From: Cognatishimia maritima
Lineage (GTDB): Bacteria; Pseudomonadota; Alphaproteobacteria; Rhodobacterales; Rhodobacteraceae
Length of the DNA stretch: 64,000 nt
Assembly (NCBI RefSeq): GCF_900129685.1
Contig: NZ_FQWM01000004.1
Location: forward strand, 126,501 to 190,500
Reading direction: 5' to 3'
The notes below the pieces were generated by a model. The model did no database searches and was not told where the DNA came from. It worked only from the letters and a program-made list of their open reading frames with translations. Below are positions 8,159 to 17,922 of this stretch, piece by piece; position 1 is the first letter of the stretch; every line of letters starts with the position of its first letter. Made by a program: the position numbers and the translations under genes.

Positions 8159-9424
8159 ATGGATCATTTTCTCTATAAAGACGGAGCATTGTTTGCTGAA
8201 GACGTTCCCGTCGCTGAAATCGCGGCGCAGGTCGGCACGCCTTTCTATTGCTATTCCACGGCAACTTTGGAACGTCACTTTCGCCTCTTTGACGAAGCGC
8301 TCGACGGGACCGAACATCTGGTGTGCTACGCCATGAAAGCCGCCAGCAATCAGGCGATCCTGAAAACCTTGGCAGCACTGGGTGCTGGCATGGATGTGGT
8401 TTCGGGCGGCGAATATGCGCGCGCCAAAGCAGCAGGTGTGCCGGGCGATCGGATCGTCTTTTCCGGCGTTGGCAAGACCCGCGACGAAATTCGCGAAGCG
8501 CTAACCGGAGGCATTCGCCAGTTCAACGTTGAGTCAGAGCCAGAAATGGCGGTGATCAACGCGGTTGCGCTGGAGTTGGGTGTGAAAGCGCCAATTACCG
8601 TGCGGGTGAACCCCGACGTGGACGCAAAAACCCACGCCAAAATCGCAACTGGCAAATCCGAGAACAAATTCGGCATCCCTATCAGCCGTGCACGAGACGT
8701 CTATGCCCATGCGGCAAGCCTACCGGGTTTGGAAGTCGTCGGCATTGATGTGCACATTGGTAGCCAATTGACCGAATTGGAACCTTTTCGGCTCGCCTAT
8801 CAAAAGGTTGCCGAACTGACCGAAGCGCTGCGCGCCGACGGGCACAATATCAAGCGGCTGGATTTGGGCGGTGGTCTCGGCATTCCCTATGAACGCTCCA
8901 ACTCTGCGCCGCCGTTGCCGATTGAATATGGCGCGATGATCAAAGACACCCTCGGCCATCTGGGCTGCGAGATCGAGATCGAGCCGGGCCGCCTGATCGC
9001 GGGCAATGCCGGGATCATGGTGTCAAAAGTGATCTATGTGAAAGAAGGCGAAGACCGCCAGTTTATGATCATCGATGGCGCGATGAATGACCTGATCCGC
9101 CCGGCGATGTATGATGCCCATCACGATATCATCCCGGTGGTTGAACCTGCGCCAGGCGAAGAGCCTGCACGTTACGACATCGTGGGTCCGGTTTGTGAAA
9201 CCGGCGACACTTTTGCCAAAGGACGGGTCATGTCCACCGTCAAAGCCGATGATCTGGTGGCCTTCCGCTCTGCCGGGGCCTATGGCGCGGTTATGGCCAG
9301 CGAATACAACACCCGGCCTTTGATTCCCGAAGTTCTGGTGAAAGATGATCAATTTGCGGTTATTCGCCGACGTCCGACCTTTGACGAAATGATAAATCGC
9401 GATACCATCCCAGAGTGGCTCTGA
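8159..9424 (+). CDS. lysA: Diaminopimelate decarboxylase
   Basis: A 421-residue PLP enzyme of the alanine racemase-like decarboxylase fold that makes L-lysine from meso-diaminopimelate. The PLP lysine is at about residue 60 in HLVCYAMKA, the glycine loop is GGGLGIPY, and GPVCETGDTF carries the active-site Cys from the partner subunit. GGAG lies nine bases before the ATG. It is the fourth gene in line after argH, 76 bp from the DUF2834 gene. Confidence 0.95.
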   Translation: MDHFLYKDGALFAEDVPVAEIAAQVGTPFYCYSTATLERHFRLFDEALDGTEHLVCYAMKAASNQAILKTLAALGAGMDVVSGGEYARAKAAGVPGDRIVFSGVGKTRDEIREALTGGIRQFNVESEPEMAVINAVALELGVKAPITVRVNPDVDAKTHAKIATGKSENKFGIPISRARDVYAHAASLPGLEVVGIDVHIGSQLTELEPFRLAYQKVAELTEALRADGHNIKRLDLGGGLGIPYERSNSAPPLPIEYGAMIKDTLGHLGCEIEIEPGRLIAGNAGIMVSKVIYVKEGEDRQFMIIDGAMNDLIRPAMYDAHHDIIPVVEPAPGEEPARYDIVGPVCETGDTFAKGRVMSTVKADDLVAFRSAGAYGAVMASEYNTRPLIPEVLVKDDQFAVIRRRPTFDEMINRDTIPEWL

Positions 9425-9464
9425 TTTGGGGCAATCCCGCCCATAGCCACCGGAATGGGAGCCT

Positions 9465-12044
9465 ATGGCCCGGTATGACGATGCGCGGCCCGACCGCGCG
9501 AAGACCGTCCTAAGCAAGCTGTCTTGGGTTCTGTCGCTGACGCGACTGGGCTTGTTTTCCGAACGCGTGATTCGCGCTTTTTGGCCTGTTTGGTCCCTGA
9601 TCTTTGTTGTCTCTGCCGCCCTGATGATGGGCGTTCAGGATGCGATGTCCGTCGAGGCCGTGTGGTCCATCGGGCTGATCTGCCTTGCGGCGCTTCTGTT
9701 TTTGACATGGCGCGGCGCGCGCCAAGTGACCCTGCCAAGCCGAAACGAAGCGCTTATTCGGCTGGATGACACGCTGCCGGGTCGTCCGGTGCAATCGCTG
9801 ATGGACCACCCCGCGATGGGGGACGCCGATCCAGCAACAGCCGCCATCTGGCGCGCACATCAAACCCGCATGGCGGACCGCGCTGCAAATGCCCGACCGC
9901 CAAAGCCGAATTGGGCGGTCTCCCATCTAGACCCATTTGGTCTGCGGTTTACCGCCTTGCTGCTGCTGGCCGTGGCTTTGCTTTTTGGCAGCGTCAGTCG
10001 GATGTCGAGCGTCTCTGCCATGGCACCGGGGGGCGCAACGCCCAGCCTTGCAGAGGCGTCTTGGGAGGGGTGGATCACCCCGCCAAGCTATACGGGGCTG
10101 CCAACGCTGTACCTGAATGACCAGCCCGCGGGTTCTTTGGAACTGCCAGAAAACAGCCTCGTCACGCTGCGTCTGTATGGTGAAATCGGCACGCTGACGG
10201 TGAATGAAACCGTCTCTGCGCGGGTTGAGGTGCCAAGCGCGGCCGACCCAGCGCAAAGCTTTTCCGTTCAACAAGAGGGCACCCTGGAAATCGCAGGTGC
10301 GAATGGGCGCAGTTGGTCGATTGGGCTTGTCCCCGATCACCCGCCGCAATTGACGACGGTTGGTGACGTCGAAACCTCTGCGCGCGGGGAAATGAGCCTG
10401 CCGTTTTCCGCCAGCGATGATTATGAAGTCGCCAGCGGCACCGCCGTTATGGCACTGAACCTCGGTGCGGTGTTGCGTCAGCATGGATTGGCACCAGAGC
10501 CAGAAGAGACTGCACCGGTGCCGATGCAGCTTCCCCTGCCCATCGCTGGCACGCGGGATGCCTTTGATGAGACGCTGATTGACGATTTCTCTGCCCACGC
10601 TTGGGCACACCTTCCGGTCACGCTGACTCTGCAGGTCACCGATGCCGCTGGTCAGAACAGCATGCCGATGACCGTCGACTTCGACTTGCCTGCACGGCGA
10701 TTCTTTGATCCGCTGGCGAACGCCCTTGTCGAACTGCGCCGCGACCTTCTGTGGTCGCGGGAGAACGGCCCGCGTGTTGCCCAACTGATGCGCGCGATCT
10801 CGCACCGCCCAGACGAAGGCATTTTCCGCAAAGACAAAGACTATCTGCGTCTGCGCACGATCCTGCGCCATTTGGAACGGGTGTTGCCTGCTGGCTTGCC
10901 AGATGAGGACCGCTTGGAGATCACCGACGAACTTTGGGCCTTTGCGCTTGAGTTGGAAGAAGGTGATCTGGATGACGCGCTAGAACGCATGGCGCGCGCG
11001 CAGGAGCGCCTTGCGGAGGCAATGAAGAACGGAGCCTCGCAGGAAGAGATCGACCGCTTGATGCAAGAGTTGCGCGAAGCCACGCAGGACTACCTGCGGC
11101 AACTGGCGCGGCGCAATAGCGAAGATCAGCAATTCTCGCAGAACCAGCAGCAGCCGCAGAACGGCATGCAAATGACGCAGGATGATCTGCAACGCATGAT
11201 GGACCGCATTCAGGAACTGATGGAACAGGGTCGCATGGCCGAAGCGCAGCAGGCGCTTGAGGAATTCCAACGGCTGATGGAAAACATGCGTGTGACGCAG
11301 GGTGGACAAGGCCAGCCATCGCCGGGCGAACAGGCGCTGGACGAACTGGGTGAAACCCTCCGCAATCAGCAAGGTCTTAGCGATCAGGCCTTCCGCCAAT
11401 TACAGGAACAATTCAATCCCAACGCCCGCGCCGGTCAGAACTCTGAAAACGAGGGTTATTCTGGCGGTGAGGGCCGTGGGCAATCCCATGACGGCACAGG
11501 CGGCTCTGGTCAGGGCGAAGGCGAAAGCGGTGAGGGCCAAGAAGGTCAGGGGCTGGAAGGCGCGCTTGCTGACCGGCAACAAGCGCTCCGGCAAGAATTG
11601 GAGCGTCAGCGCAACGGCCTGCCCGGTCAGGGCACCCCCGAAGGCGATGCCGCGCGCGAGGCGCTTGGCCGTGCGGGAGAAGCCATGGATGGCGCCGAAG
11701 AGGCGCTGCGGAACCAAGACCTTGCCGAGGCAATTGACCAGCAGTCAGAAGCGATGGAAGCGCTGCGTGAGGGCATGCGCAGCCTTGGGGAAGCCTTGGC
11801 GCAGAACCAGCAGCAGGGCGGCCAAGAAGGGCAGGCGCAGAATTCACCCGGCGCAGCACGCGATCCCCTTGGGCGCAATCCGGGGCAGCAAGGCATGCCC
11901 GGCACCGAACAGGGGTTGCTGCAAGGTGAAGATGTTTACCGCCGCGCGCAGGACTTGCTCGAGGAAATCCGTCGCCGCGCGGGCGAGGGGGAACGCCCCG
12001 AGCTGGAACGCAATTACCTGAAACGTTTGCTTGATCGGTTCTAA
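9465..12044 (+). CDS. TIGR02302/DUF4175 family membrane protein
   Basis: An 859-residue protein conserved in alphaproteobacteria with unknown function. It has two membrane helices near residues 40-75, a further one near 165-185, then a large probably periplasmic part. Residues about 520-860 form a Gln/Glu-rich, repetitive coiled-coil and low-complexity segment (GEGESGEGQEGQG, many NQQQ runs), ending in a conserved basic tail RNYLKRLLDRF. It starts 40 bp after lysA with GGGAG upstream of the ATG. The neighbouring ftsEX suggests an envelope role, but that is only context. Confidence 0.85.
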   Translation: MARYDDARPDRAKTVLSKLSWVLSLTRLGLFSERVIRAFWPVWSLIFVVSAALMMGVQDAMSVEAVWSIGLICLAALLFLTWRGARQVTLPSRNEALIRLDDTLPGRPVQSLMDHPAMGDADPATAAIWRAHQTRMADRAANARPPKPNWAVSHLDPFGLRFTALLLLAVALLFGSVSRMSSVSAMAPGGATPSLAEASWEGWITPPSYTGLPTLYLNDQPAGSLELPENSLVTLRLYGEIGTLTVNETVSARVEVPSAADPAQSFSVQQEGTLEIAGANGRSWSIGLVPDHPPQLTTVGDVETSARGEMSLPFSASDDYEVASGTAVMALNLGAVLRQHGLAPEPEETAPVPMQLPLPIAGTRDAFDETLIDDFSAHAWAHLPVTLTLQVTDAAGQNSMPMTVDFDLPARRFFDPLANALVELRRDLLWSRENGPRVAQLMRAISHRPDEGIFRKDKDYLRLRTILRHLERVLPAGLPDEDRLEITDELWAFALELEEGDLDDALERMARAQERLAEAMKNGASQEEIDRLMQELREATQDYLRQLARRNSEDQQFSQNQQQPQNGMQMTQDDLQRMMDRIQELMEQGRMAEAQQALEEFQRLMENMRVTQGGQGQPSPGEQALDELGETLRNQQGLSDQAFRQLQEQFNPNARAGQNSENEGYSGGEGRGQSHDGTGGSGQGEGESGEGQEGQGLEGALADRQQALRQELERQRNGLPGQGTPEGDAAREALGRAGEAMDGAEEALRNQDLAEAIDQQSEAMEALREGMRSLGEALAQNQQQGGQEGQAQNSPGAARDPLGRNPGQQGMPGTEQGLLQGEDVYRRAQDLLEEIRRRAGEGERPELERNYLKRLLDRF

Positions 12045-12062
12045 GAACCGCGATACGGGGCG

Positions 12063-13250
12063 TTAGGCCCCAGCCGACAGGCTATCCAGCCACAGCATCA
12101 GCTTCGTGACCTGTGAGTCCAGGCGAATGCGCATCGTGTCTATGAAATTCACATAGGCTGCGACCCATTTTTCTAGCCCTGCAAAATTGTCACTGATCAA
12201 GGCCGGATCGCTGTAAACCAGCGCGCCAAAGGCCACCAGCAGCAGCGCCAAAGCAAACCCGATGCGCCGCCCACCGGCACGTCTTTGGTTCAGGGTGGGG
12301 CGCCCATCCGGTTGCTCTTCGGGTTTACGATCCTCAGTGGCGCGCAGAGTCGAGTTGATTTCTTCGATATCAGGCAACAGATCGCGTCGTGAGTTGGCCG
12401 GGATCGGTTCTGGAGGCTGGTCCATCTCTTCAGGCGAAACACCCCGCATGCGCGCCATGCGTTCCTTGGCTTGTTGTGCCCGTTTGGCCGCATCGTCTTG
12501 GGTTTCATCCAACCCGAGGTCCGGCTGGCTTTCCAGCGTTTCTTCGGCCCGACGCTCAACCTCTAACGCGGCTTCTTCCTGCAGGATCGTCGCAACGGTC
12601 GGGTCAATCGTGCGCCGCCGCTGTGCAACAGGTTCTGGCGTATCTTCCGGCTCGGCGTCCTCAGTCGGCTCGTAGTAGACCGCATCGTCCTGCGTTGGCT
12701 GCGTGTCTTCCGGCTCTGGCAAGTCTTCGTGCGGTGCCACCTCGGGTTCAGTCTGAACTGGCTCGGTCTGCTCTGGCGCTGAGGCTTCCAGCGCTGCCCC
12801 ATCATCCGTGGTTACGCCGTCCAGTGCGGCATCCAGTTCGGCTTCAAAATCATCGCGCGGAGCATCGGCATCAACAGGATCGGTCTCTTCAACTGGCGCA
12901 TCCCCATCCGGGGTGTGGGCCTCTGCCTCTTCCTGAATCTGAGTGGCGCGCGCACGCCGGATGGTCGCCCTGAGCGCCTCGGCGACCTGCTCGGGCGAAG
13001 CCTCTGGGCTGCCCTCATGACTGGCGTCTTGGGTGGTGTCCTCCTGCTCGGCGAACTCGATGTCTTCTTCCAGATCATCGTCTACATCGTCGCTAACGGT
13101 CTCCGGCACCGGAAGCGGGGCCTCCGTCTGCAATGCCTGCTGAAACCACGTCATACCGCAGTTTGAGCATTGCACATCGCGACCTTCCTGAGGAATCACA
13201 TCGTCTGGAACCTCGTATTGCGCATCGCAATTTGGACAAGTTAACCGCAT
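12063..13250 (-). CDS. MJ0042-type zinc-ribbon protein with acidic linker and one TM
   Basis: A 395-residue protein starting MRLTCPNCDAQYEVPDDVIP. Two CxxC pairs (CPNC and CSNC) in the first 35 residues form the zinc-ribbon known as MJ0042. A long region very rich in Glu, Asp, Pro and Ala follows (about residues 45-290), then a single membrane helix (IGFALALLLVAFGALVY) and a short tail. AGGGG precedes the ATG; longer in-frame starts are rejected because the zinc ribbon begins at this Met. It is divergent from ftsE with 143 bp between. Such proteins sit beside ftsE in many Rhodobacterales. Function unknown. Confidence 0.85.
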   Translation of the reverse strand: MRLTCPNCDAQYEVPDDVIPQEGRDVQCSNCGMTWFQQALQTEAPLPVPETVSDDVDDDLEEDIEFAEQEDTTQDASHEGSPEASPEQVAEALRATIRRARATQIQEEAEAHTPDGDAPVEETDPVDADAPRDDFEAELDAALDGVTTDDGAALEASAPEQTEPVQTEPEVAPHEDLPEPEDTQPTQDDAVYYEPTEDAEPEDTPEPVAQRRRTIDPTVATILQEEAALEVERRAEETLESQPDLGLDETQDDAAKRAQQAKERMARMRGVSPEEMDQPPEPIPANSRRDLLPDIEEINSTLRATEDRKPEEQPDGRPTLNQRRAGGRRIGFALALLLVAFGALVYSDPALISDNFAGLEKWVAAYVNFIDTMRIRLDSQVTKLMLWLDSLSAGA

Positions 13251-13393
13251 GACCCCTAAAAACCCCAGATTGCATGGCCTTTTCCACAACATATTGTGCT
13301 TTGCCTGCGCAGGAAAGTGCAAAGGCCGCTTAGGATGCGTTGCAACCAAGACGATGCTGCGGCACAACAGGGCAAATTGTGATTGAGGCCCCC

Positions 13394-14071
13394 GTGATCG
13401 AGTTAAACAACGTCGCCTACAGCTATGGCGGTGGAGAATTGCTAAGCGAAATCGACCTGACGATTCAGCCGGGGGACTTCTATTTCCTGACGGGTCCATC
13501 AGGCGCGGGCAAAACCACGTTTCTGAAATTGTGCTATGGCGATCTGACCCCGACGGCGGGAGAGGCGCGCCTGTTTGGCCAAGATGTCCGCACGATGGAT
13601 CGGGATGCCCACGCCATGACGCGCCGCCGCATTGGTGTTGTGCATCAGGATTGCGATTTTCTGGATCACTTGCCGCTCGCGGACAATGTCGCCCTGCCAC
13701 TGACGGTCTCTGACCGCAACGACCTAGAGCAGGTGGCGAACCTCAAGGAGCTGCTGTCTTGGGTCGGGCTCAAGCAGCGTGCCAAGGCGTTGCCGCCGGA
13801 ATTGTCGGGTGGGGAACGCCAGCGCGCAGCGCTTGCGCGGGCCGTCATCATGTCGCCCGACCTCGTGTTGGCAGATGAACCCACCGGCAATGTCGACTGG
13901 GAGATGTCACAACGTTTGCTGCAGCTGCTAATCGAGCTGAACAAGATGGGCAAAACCGTCATCATCGCAACCCACGACATGAATCTGATCCGTGCGGCCA
14001 AAGCCAAGGTGCAGGCACGGGTGCTTCGGATTGCAAACCGTCACGTCCAACTGGCGGGGGCGGATCTGTGA
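13394..14071 (+). CDS. ftsE: Cell-division ABC ATPase FtsE
   Basis: A 225-residue ABC ATPase that with FtsX transmits division signals to peptidoglycan hydrolases. Visible are Walker A GPSGAGKTT (about residues 34-42), the signature LSGGERQR, Walker B DLVLADEPTGNVD and the switch His in ATHD. The start is a GTG at 13394 with GAGG five bases upstream, giving the family's normal length. Its stop overlaps the ftsX start by four bases (GTGA). Confidence 0.93.
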   Translation: MIELNNVAYSYGGGELLSEIDLTIQPGDFYFLTGPSGAGKTTFLKLCYGDLTPTAGEARLFGQDVRTMDRDAHAMTRRRIGVVHQDCDFLDHLPLADNVALPLTVSDRNDLEQVANLKELLSWVGLKQRAKALPPELSGGERQRAALARAVIMSPDLVLADEPTGNVDWEMSQRLLQLLIELNKMGKTVIIATHDMNLIRAAKAKVQARVLRIANRHVQLAGADL

Positions 14072-14973
14072 AGGCGCTCCTGAACAATATCATCTTTGTT
14101 TTTGTCGGAGACGCGCAGGCGGACCGTATGGTGCCGCCCACCGGGTTCACCGCACGGCTGACCTTGTTTGCCTCTGCGGCCATGGCCTTTCTGGCGGTCT
14201 TTGCGATTGCGCTTTCCTTGGCCTCTGGTCGTCTGGCGCAGCGCTGGGGGCAGGAGCTGGCCCAAAGTTCGACGCTGCGCATCTCCGCCCCGGCCGAACA
14301 AATGGCAGCGCAAACGGCCGCCGCATTGAAGGTGCTGGAAACCACCCCCGGCATCGCACAGGCGACGGCCATGTCGCCGGATGAACAGCGCGCCCTATTG
14401 GCCCCGTGGTTTGGGCCGGACTTACCGGTCGAAGACCTGCCGATCCCGCAATTGATTGCCATCGAAGAAACGCCCGAAGGCTATGACGCGGCAGGCCTGC
14501 GCCTGCGCTTGCAGGCCGAGGTGCCCGGTGCAATCCTTGATGACCACACCCGCTGGCGTAAGCCGCTACAACAGGCCGCCGGACGCCTGCGTCTGTTGGG
14601 GCTGTTGTCCATTGGCCTAATTGCATTGGTCACCGCAGCAATGATCACCCTTGCCGCGCAGGCTGCGCTGGCCGCGAATGCCAAAATCATCGCCGTCTTA
14701 CGCTTGGTTGGCGCGCAGGACAGCTATATCGCCAAAGCCTTTGTGCGTCGCTTTACCCTGCGCGCGCTTTATGGAGCCACCGCTGGCAGCTTCGTCGGCT
14801 TTCTGGCGCTGTTCCTTCTGCCAGCCGCACAGGAACAAGGCGGCTTTCTGACCGGCCTTGGCTTTCAGGGCCTAAGCGCCGCGTGGCTCTTGTTGATCCC
14901 GATCTTGGCCGCCATCGTCGGCTTTATCGCGACGGGCACCGCCGCCCGCCGAACGTTGAAGGAGTTGCGCTGA
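14068..14973 (+). CDS. ftsX: Cell-division permease FtsX
   Basis: A 301-residue membrane protein with one N-terminal helix (about residues 28-50), a periplasmic domain of about 120 residues, and three C-terminal helices (LLGLLSIGLIALVTAAMITL, FVGFLALFLLPAA, WLLLIPILAAIVGFIATG): the FtsX topology. It starts with GTG inside the ftsE stop, and its own stop overlaps the ATG of the acyltransferase (TGATG). Three tightly coupled genes therefore form one operon. Confidence 0.9.
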   Translation: MKALLNNIIFVFVGDAQADRMVPPTGFTARLTLFASAAMAFLAVFAIALSLASGRLAQRWGQELAQSSTLRISAPAEQMAAQTAAALKVLETTPGIAQATAMSPDEQRALLAPWFGPDLPVEDLPIPQLIAIEETPEGYDAAGLRLRLQAEVPGAILDDHTRWRKPLQQAAGRLRLLGLLSIGLIALVTAAMITLAAQAALAANAKIIAVLRLVGAQDSYIAKAFVRRFTLRALYGATAGSFVGFLALFLLPAAQEQGGFLTGLGFQGLSAAWLLLIPILAAIVGFIATGTAARRTLKELR

Positions 14974-15719
14974 TGGCCCTGCAATGGATGCGTTCTCTGC
15001 TGTTTATCATCCAGATGTACCTGATGATGGCCATCATGGGCCTGACGTTTTTTATCCCCGCGCTCCTGAGCCGCAAAGCTGCAATCTTTGGCATGAAATG
15101 CTATTGCGCATGGGTGCGCTGGACGCTGTCTTGGATGGTCGGACTGACCTCCGAAGTGCGCGGCCCGGTGCCCAAGGGCGAGGTCATCGTTGCCTCCAAA
15201 CACCAAAGTTTTCTCGACATCATTCTGCTAATGGGCACGCTGCCCGCCGGCAAGTTCATTATGAAACGAGAGCTGATGTATGCGCCGATTTTGGGCCAAT
15301 ATGCCCTGCGCATCGGCTGCGTGCCGGTCAACCGCGGCAAGCGCGGAAAGGCGATCAAAAAGATGGCCGAGGACGTGCGCAAAGGCCGCAGCAACCCCGG
15401 GCAGTTGATCATCTATCCACAAGGCACGCGCATCGCTCCGGGCGTGAAAGCGCCCTATAAGGTCGGCACCTATGTGCTATATGAGCAACTCGGCCAAACC
15501 TGCGTGCCCGCCGCGACCAATGTGGGCGTCTTCTGGCCCAAACGCGGCATCCTGCGCAAACCCGGCCATGCCGTTGTCGAGTTCTTGGAACCAATCCCCG
15601 CAGGGCTTGATCAAAAAACCTTCATGACGCGGCTAGAGACTAGGGTCGAAACCCGATCTGATATCTTGATGCGAGATGCAGGGTTTCAGATTGCGACAGA
15701 GAGCCAGCCCGGCCTGTGA
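14973..15719 (+). CDS. 1-acyl-sn-glycerol-3-phosphate acyltransferase (PlsC-like)
   Basis: A 248-residue membrane-associated acyltransferase that makes phosphatidate from lysophosphatidate. It has an N-terminal helix (residues 8-30), the HX4D motif as KHQSFLD, the GCVPVNRG block, and YPQGTRIAPG in place of the usual FPEGTR. It is the third gene of the ftsEX operon, starting inside the ftsX stop codon. Substrate choice could differ from PlsC, since several paralogues usually exist. Confidence 0.87.
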   Translation: MALQWMRSLLFIIQMYLMMAIMGLTFFIPALLSRKAAIFGMKCYCAWVRWTLSWMVGLTSEVRGPVPKGEVIVASKHQSFLDIILLMGTLPAGKFIMKRELMYAPILGQYALRIGCVPVNRGKRGKAIKKMAEDVRKGRSNPGQLIIYPQGTRIAPGVKAPYKVGTYVLYEQLGQTCVPAATNVGVFWPKRGILRKPGHAVVEFLEPIPAGLDQKTFMTRLETRVETRSDILMRDAGFQIATESQPGL

Positions 15720-15918
15720 CGCCCGTCAGACGCGCACACGCATTTGTGAGACATCTGTTTAGAGACACCGCCAATTTGCGCCCTACATTGAAGTGGCGCA
15801 TGCCGGTATCCCCAATCCTGTTAGGCGCGACGTTGCGGATTTGACCGCAGCACTTGCGGAGCGGCAGTTTCTTGCATGTCCCCCTGTCGCTCCGCTTACG
15901 CCCCATAGCGACCAACAA

Positions 15919-15942
15919 AAAGGCGACCCGTAGGCCGCCTTT
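15919..15942 (-). terminator. Terminator after lpdA
   Basis: A ten-base stem (AAAGGCGACC with GGCCGCCTTT, one wobble) around CGTA, with a T run on the minus strand. It lies 24 bp after the lpdA stop and closes the suc-odh-lpd unit. The stretch 15720-15918 between it and the acyltransferase gene shows no ORF or RNA gene I can support. Confidence 0.8.
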
Positions 15943-15965
15943 GATAGAGGTCTGTCGCTGTCCTA

Positions 15966-17360
15966 TTACGCGTGGATTGGTCCGTCGCCGCAGGCCAAAG
16001 CCGCTTCTCGCACGGCTTCCGAATAGGTCGGGTGGGCGTGGCAGGTCAGGGCGATGTCTTGCGCAGAGGCCCCAAATTCCATTGCCACACAGATCTCGTG
16101 GATCATGTCACCCGCCGCAGGGCCGATGATGGCCGCACCCAACACGCGGTCGGTTTCCTTGTCGGCGATGATTTTCACAAACCCATCCGCCTGACCGATG
16201 GCTTTGGCACGGGCGTTGCCCATGAAGGAGAACTTGCCAACCTTGATCTTATGGCCTGCCGCTTTCAGAGCATCTTCGGTCTGGCCCACGGTGGCGACCT
16301 CTGGCGTGGTGTAAACCACACCCGGAATGACGCCGTAATTTACATGACCATGGTTGCCCGCCAGAACATCGGCGACGGCCATGCCTTCGTCCTCGGCTTT
16401 ATGGGCCAGCATCGGGCCTTCGATCACATCGCCGATGGCATAGATGCCTTTGACGCTGGTTGCCCAATGGCCATCCACAGCGATCTGGCCGCGTTCTGTC
16501 ATCTTCACACCAAGCGCGTCCAGACCCAGACCTTCGGCATAGGGTTTGCGGCCTGTCGCCACCAGAACCACATCCGCGTCGAGCACTTCCTCGTCGCCGC
16601 CTTTCTTAGGCTGGTATTTGACCTTGGCTTTGGTTTTGGTCGCATCCACGCCCTGCACAGCCGCGCCCATGATGAATTTGAGGCCCTGCTTTTCAAGGAT
16701 ACGCTTGAACGTGCGCTGCACATCTTTGTCCATGCCGGGGCAAACCGCGTCCATGTATTCAACCACGGTCACCTCGGCCCCAAGACGCTGGTACACAGAC
16801 CCAAGTTCCAAGCCAATCACACCCGCGCCGATAACAACCATTTTCTTCGGGACTTTTCCAAGGACCAACGCGCCAGTGCTGTCCACCACGACGCCTTTGT
16901 CATTGTCGACCTCAACGCCCGGCAGGGTAGAGGGCACGGAGCCTGACGCAATCACGATATTCTTGGTGTCATAGGTGGTGTCGCCCACCGTGACCTTGCC
17001 TGCCGCAGGGATCGTCGCCCAGCCTTTTAACCAGTCGATCTTGTTCTTCTTCATCAGGAACTCGACACCGCCGGTGTTCTGGCTGACGACGTCATCCTTA
17101 TAGGATTTCATCTGCGCCCAATCGACGGTTGGGGCTTTGGCCTTTAGGCCCATGCCCGCAAAGTTGTGTTCTGCTTCGTGCAACATATGGGTGGCGTGCA
17201 AAAGCGCCTTGGATGGGATACAGCCCACGTTGAGGCAGGTACCGCCGAGGGTCTCGCGGCCTTCCACGATGGCGGTTTTCAGGCCCAGCTGGGCGCAGCG
17301 CACGGCGGAGACATAGCCGCCAGGGCCAGCGCCGATGATGATGACGTCATATTGGGACAT
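15966..17360 (-). CDS. lpdA: Dihydrolipoyl dehydrogenase (E3)
   Basis: A 464-residue flavoprotein disulfide reductase that reoxidises the dihydrolipoyl arm of the 2-oxoglutarate dehydrogenase complex. Visible are the FAD motif [10 protein letters not shown] (residues 10-19), redox Cys42 and Cys47 in [12 protein letters not shown], the NAD motif [12 protein letters not shown] and the C-terminal catalytic [16 protein letters not shown] lies seven bases before the ATG. It is the last gene of the suc-odh group, but an accessory gene and a repeat separate it from odhB. Confidence 0.95.
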   Translation of the reverse strand: MSQYDVIIIGAGPGGYVSAVRCAQLGLKTAIVEGRETLGGTCLNVGCIPSKALLHATHMLHEAEHNFAGMGLKAKAPTVDWAQMKSYKDDVVSQNTGGVEFLMKKNKIDWLKGWATIPAAGKVTVGDTTYDTKNIVIASGSVPSTLPGVEVDNDKGVVVDSTGALVLGKVPKKMVVIGAGVIGLELGSVYQRLGAEVTVVEYMDAVCPGMDKDVQRTFKRILEKQGLKFIMGAAVQGVDATKTKAKVKYQPKKGGDEEVLDADVVLVATGRKPYAEGLGLDALGVKMTERGQIAVDGHWATSVKGIYAIGDVIEGPMLAHKAEDEGMAVADVLAGNHGHVNYGVIPGVVYTTPEVATVGQTEDALKAAGHKIKVGKFSFMGNARAKAIGQADGFVKIIADKETDRVLGAAIIGPAAGDMIHEICVAMEFGASAQDIALTCHAHPTYSEAVREAALACGDGPIHA

Positions 17361-17396
17361 GTTTGGTCCTTTATATTTGGGCTCAACGTTTTCTAA

Positions 17397-17795
17397 TTAG
17401 CGTTTTGCGGCTTGTTTTGGTATCACCCCATGAGGGTCGTGGATTTCTCTTTTCTCAAATTCGCAATTTTCTGCTTCGCATTCATAGAACCAGTTTTCGA
17501 CACCTAGTTGAGCTATTGGGTATCTTTCGAATTCTTCCGTTTTTACAAGCTTGAGGCGTGCAGACCTGCACATCGGGCACAAGTGCCCCGATGTTAAATT
17601 CAGGATTTCTTCCTCTAAGGATGCGACTTGTTGCTTTGCTTCAGAAAGAGAGAGTTTTGCATCAGCGAGTAGTGATACGAGCTCCGCGATTTTCAGTTTG
17701 TAAGAAGCTTCGTCCACACTTCGATCAATTTCTCGAAGGTCTTTGGCGATGCCAATCGCGGTCGAAGCGGCACTAAGTCCAGACATAATGTCCAT
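17397..17795 (-). CDS. Hypothetical coiled-coil/zinc-ribbon-like protein
   Basis: About 132 residues: an N-terminal MDIMSGLSAASTAIGIAKDL, a coiled coil of about 45 residues (KLKIAELVSLLADAKLSLSE to VASLEEEI), then a compact domain with paired cysteines (HLCPMCRS and YECEAENCEFE) that looks like a zinc ribbon. An ATG three codons downstream (17786) is also possible. The base composition is clearly more AT-rich than odhB and lpdA on either side, as expected of an acquired gene. It lies between the structured repeat after odhB and lpdA. Arrangement and composition mark it as accessory cargo; its function is unknown to me. Confidence 0.65.
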   Translation of the reverse strand: MDIMSGLSAASTAIGIAKDLREIDRSVDEASYKLKIAELVSLLADAKLSLSEAKQQVASLEEEILNLTSGHLCPMCRSARLKLVKTEEFERYPIAQLGVENWFYECEAENCEFEKREIHDPHGVIPKQAAKR

Positions 17796-17824
17796 TGGCT
17801 TGAAACCCCTTCTGTCTATAGTTG

Positions 17825-17916
17825 CCCGGCATCGCCGGGCAGCGCACGACCCTCCCCACGGGAGGGCGCTTCGCACCCACCCAGGTTCAGGCGCAGCCCT
17901 CCGTGAGGAAGGTCGG
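17825..17916. repeat. Structured repeat, copy A (after odhB)
   Basis: About 92 bp made of nested inverted repeats: CCCGGC-ATC-GCCGGG, then CCCTCCC-CAC-GGGAGGG, enclosed by GGGCAGCGC and GCGCAGCCC arms. It matches copy B at 23054-23146 along its whole length with only scattered differences, mainly compensatory in the stems. It begins seven bases after the odhB stop. It can form a cruciform, or a folded RNA between odhB and the next gene. Confidence 0.8.
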
Positions 17917-17922
17917 TTTGCA

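Noticed and set aside
13251-13700. N-terminal extension of the zinc-ribbon protein beyond MRLTCPNC
   Set aside because: The extra residues cross the divergent ftsE gene, and the zinc ribbon begins at the chosen Met.
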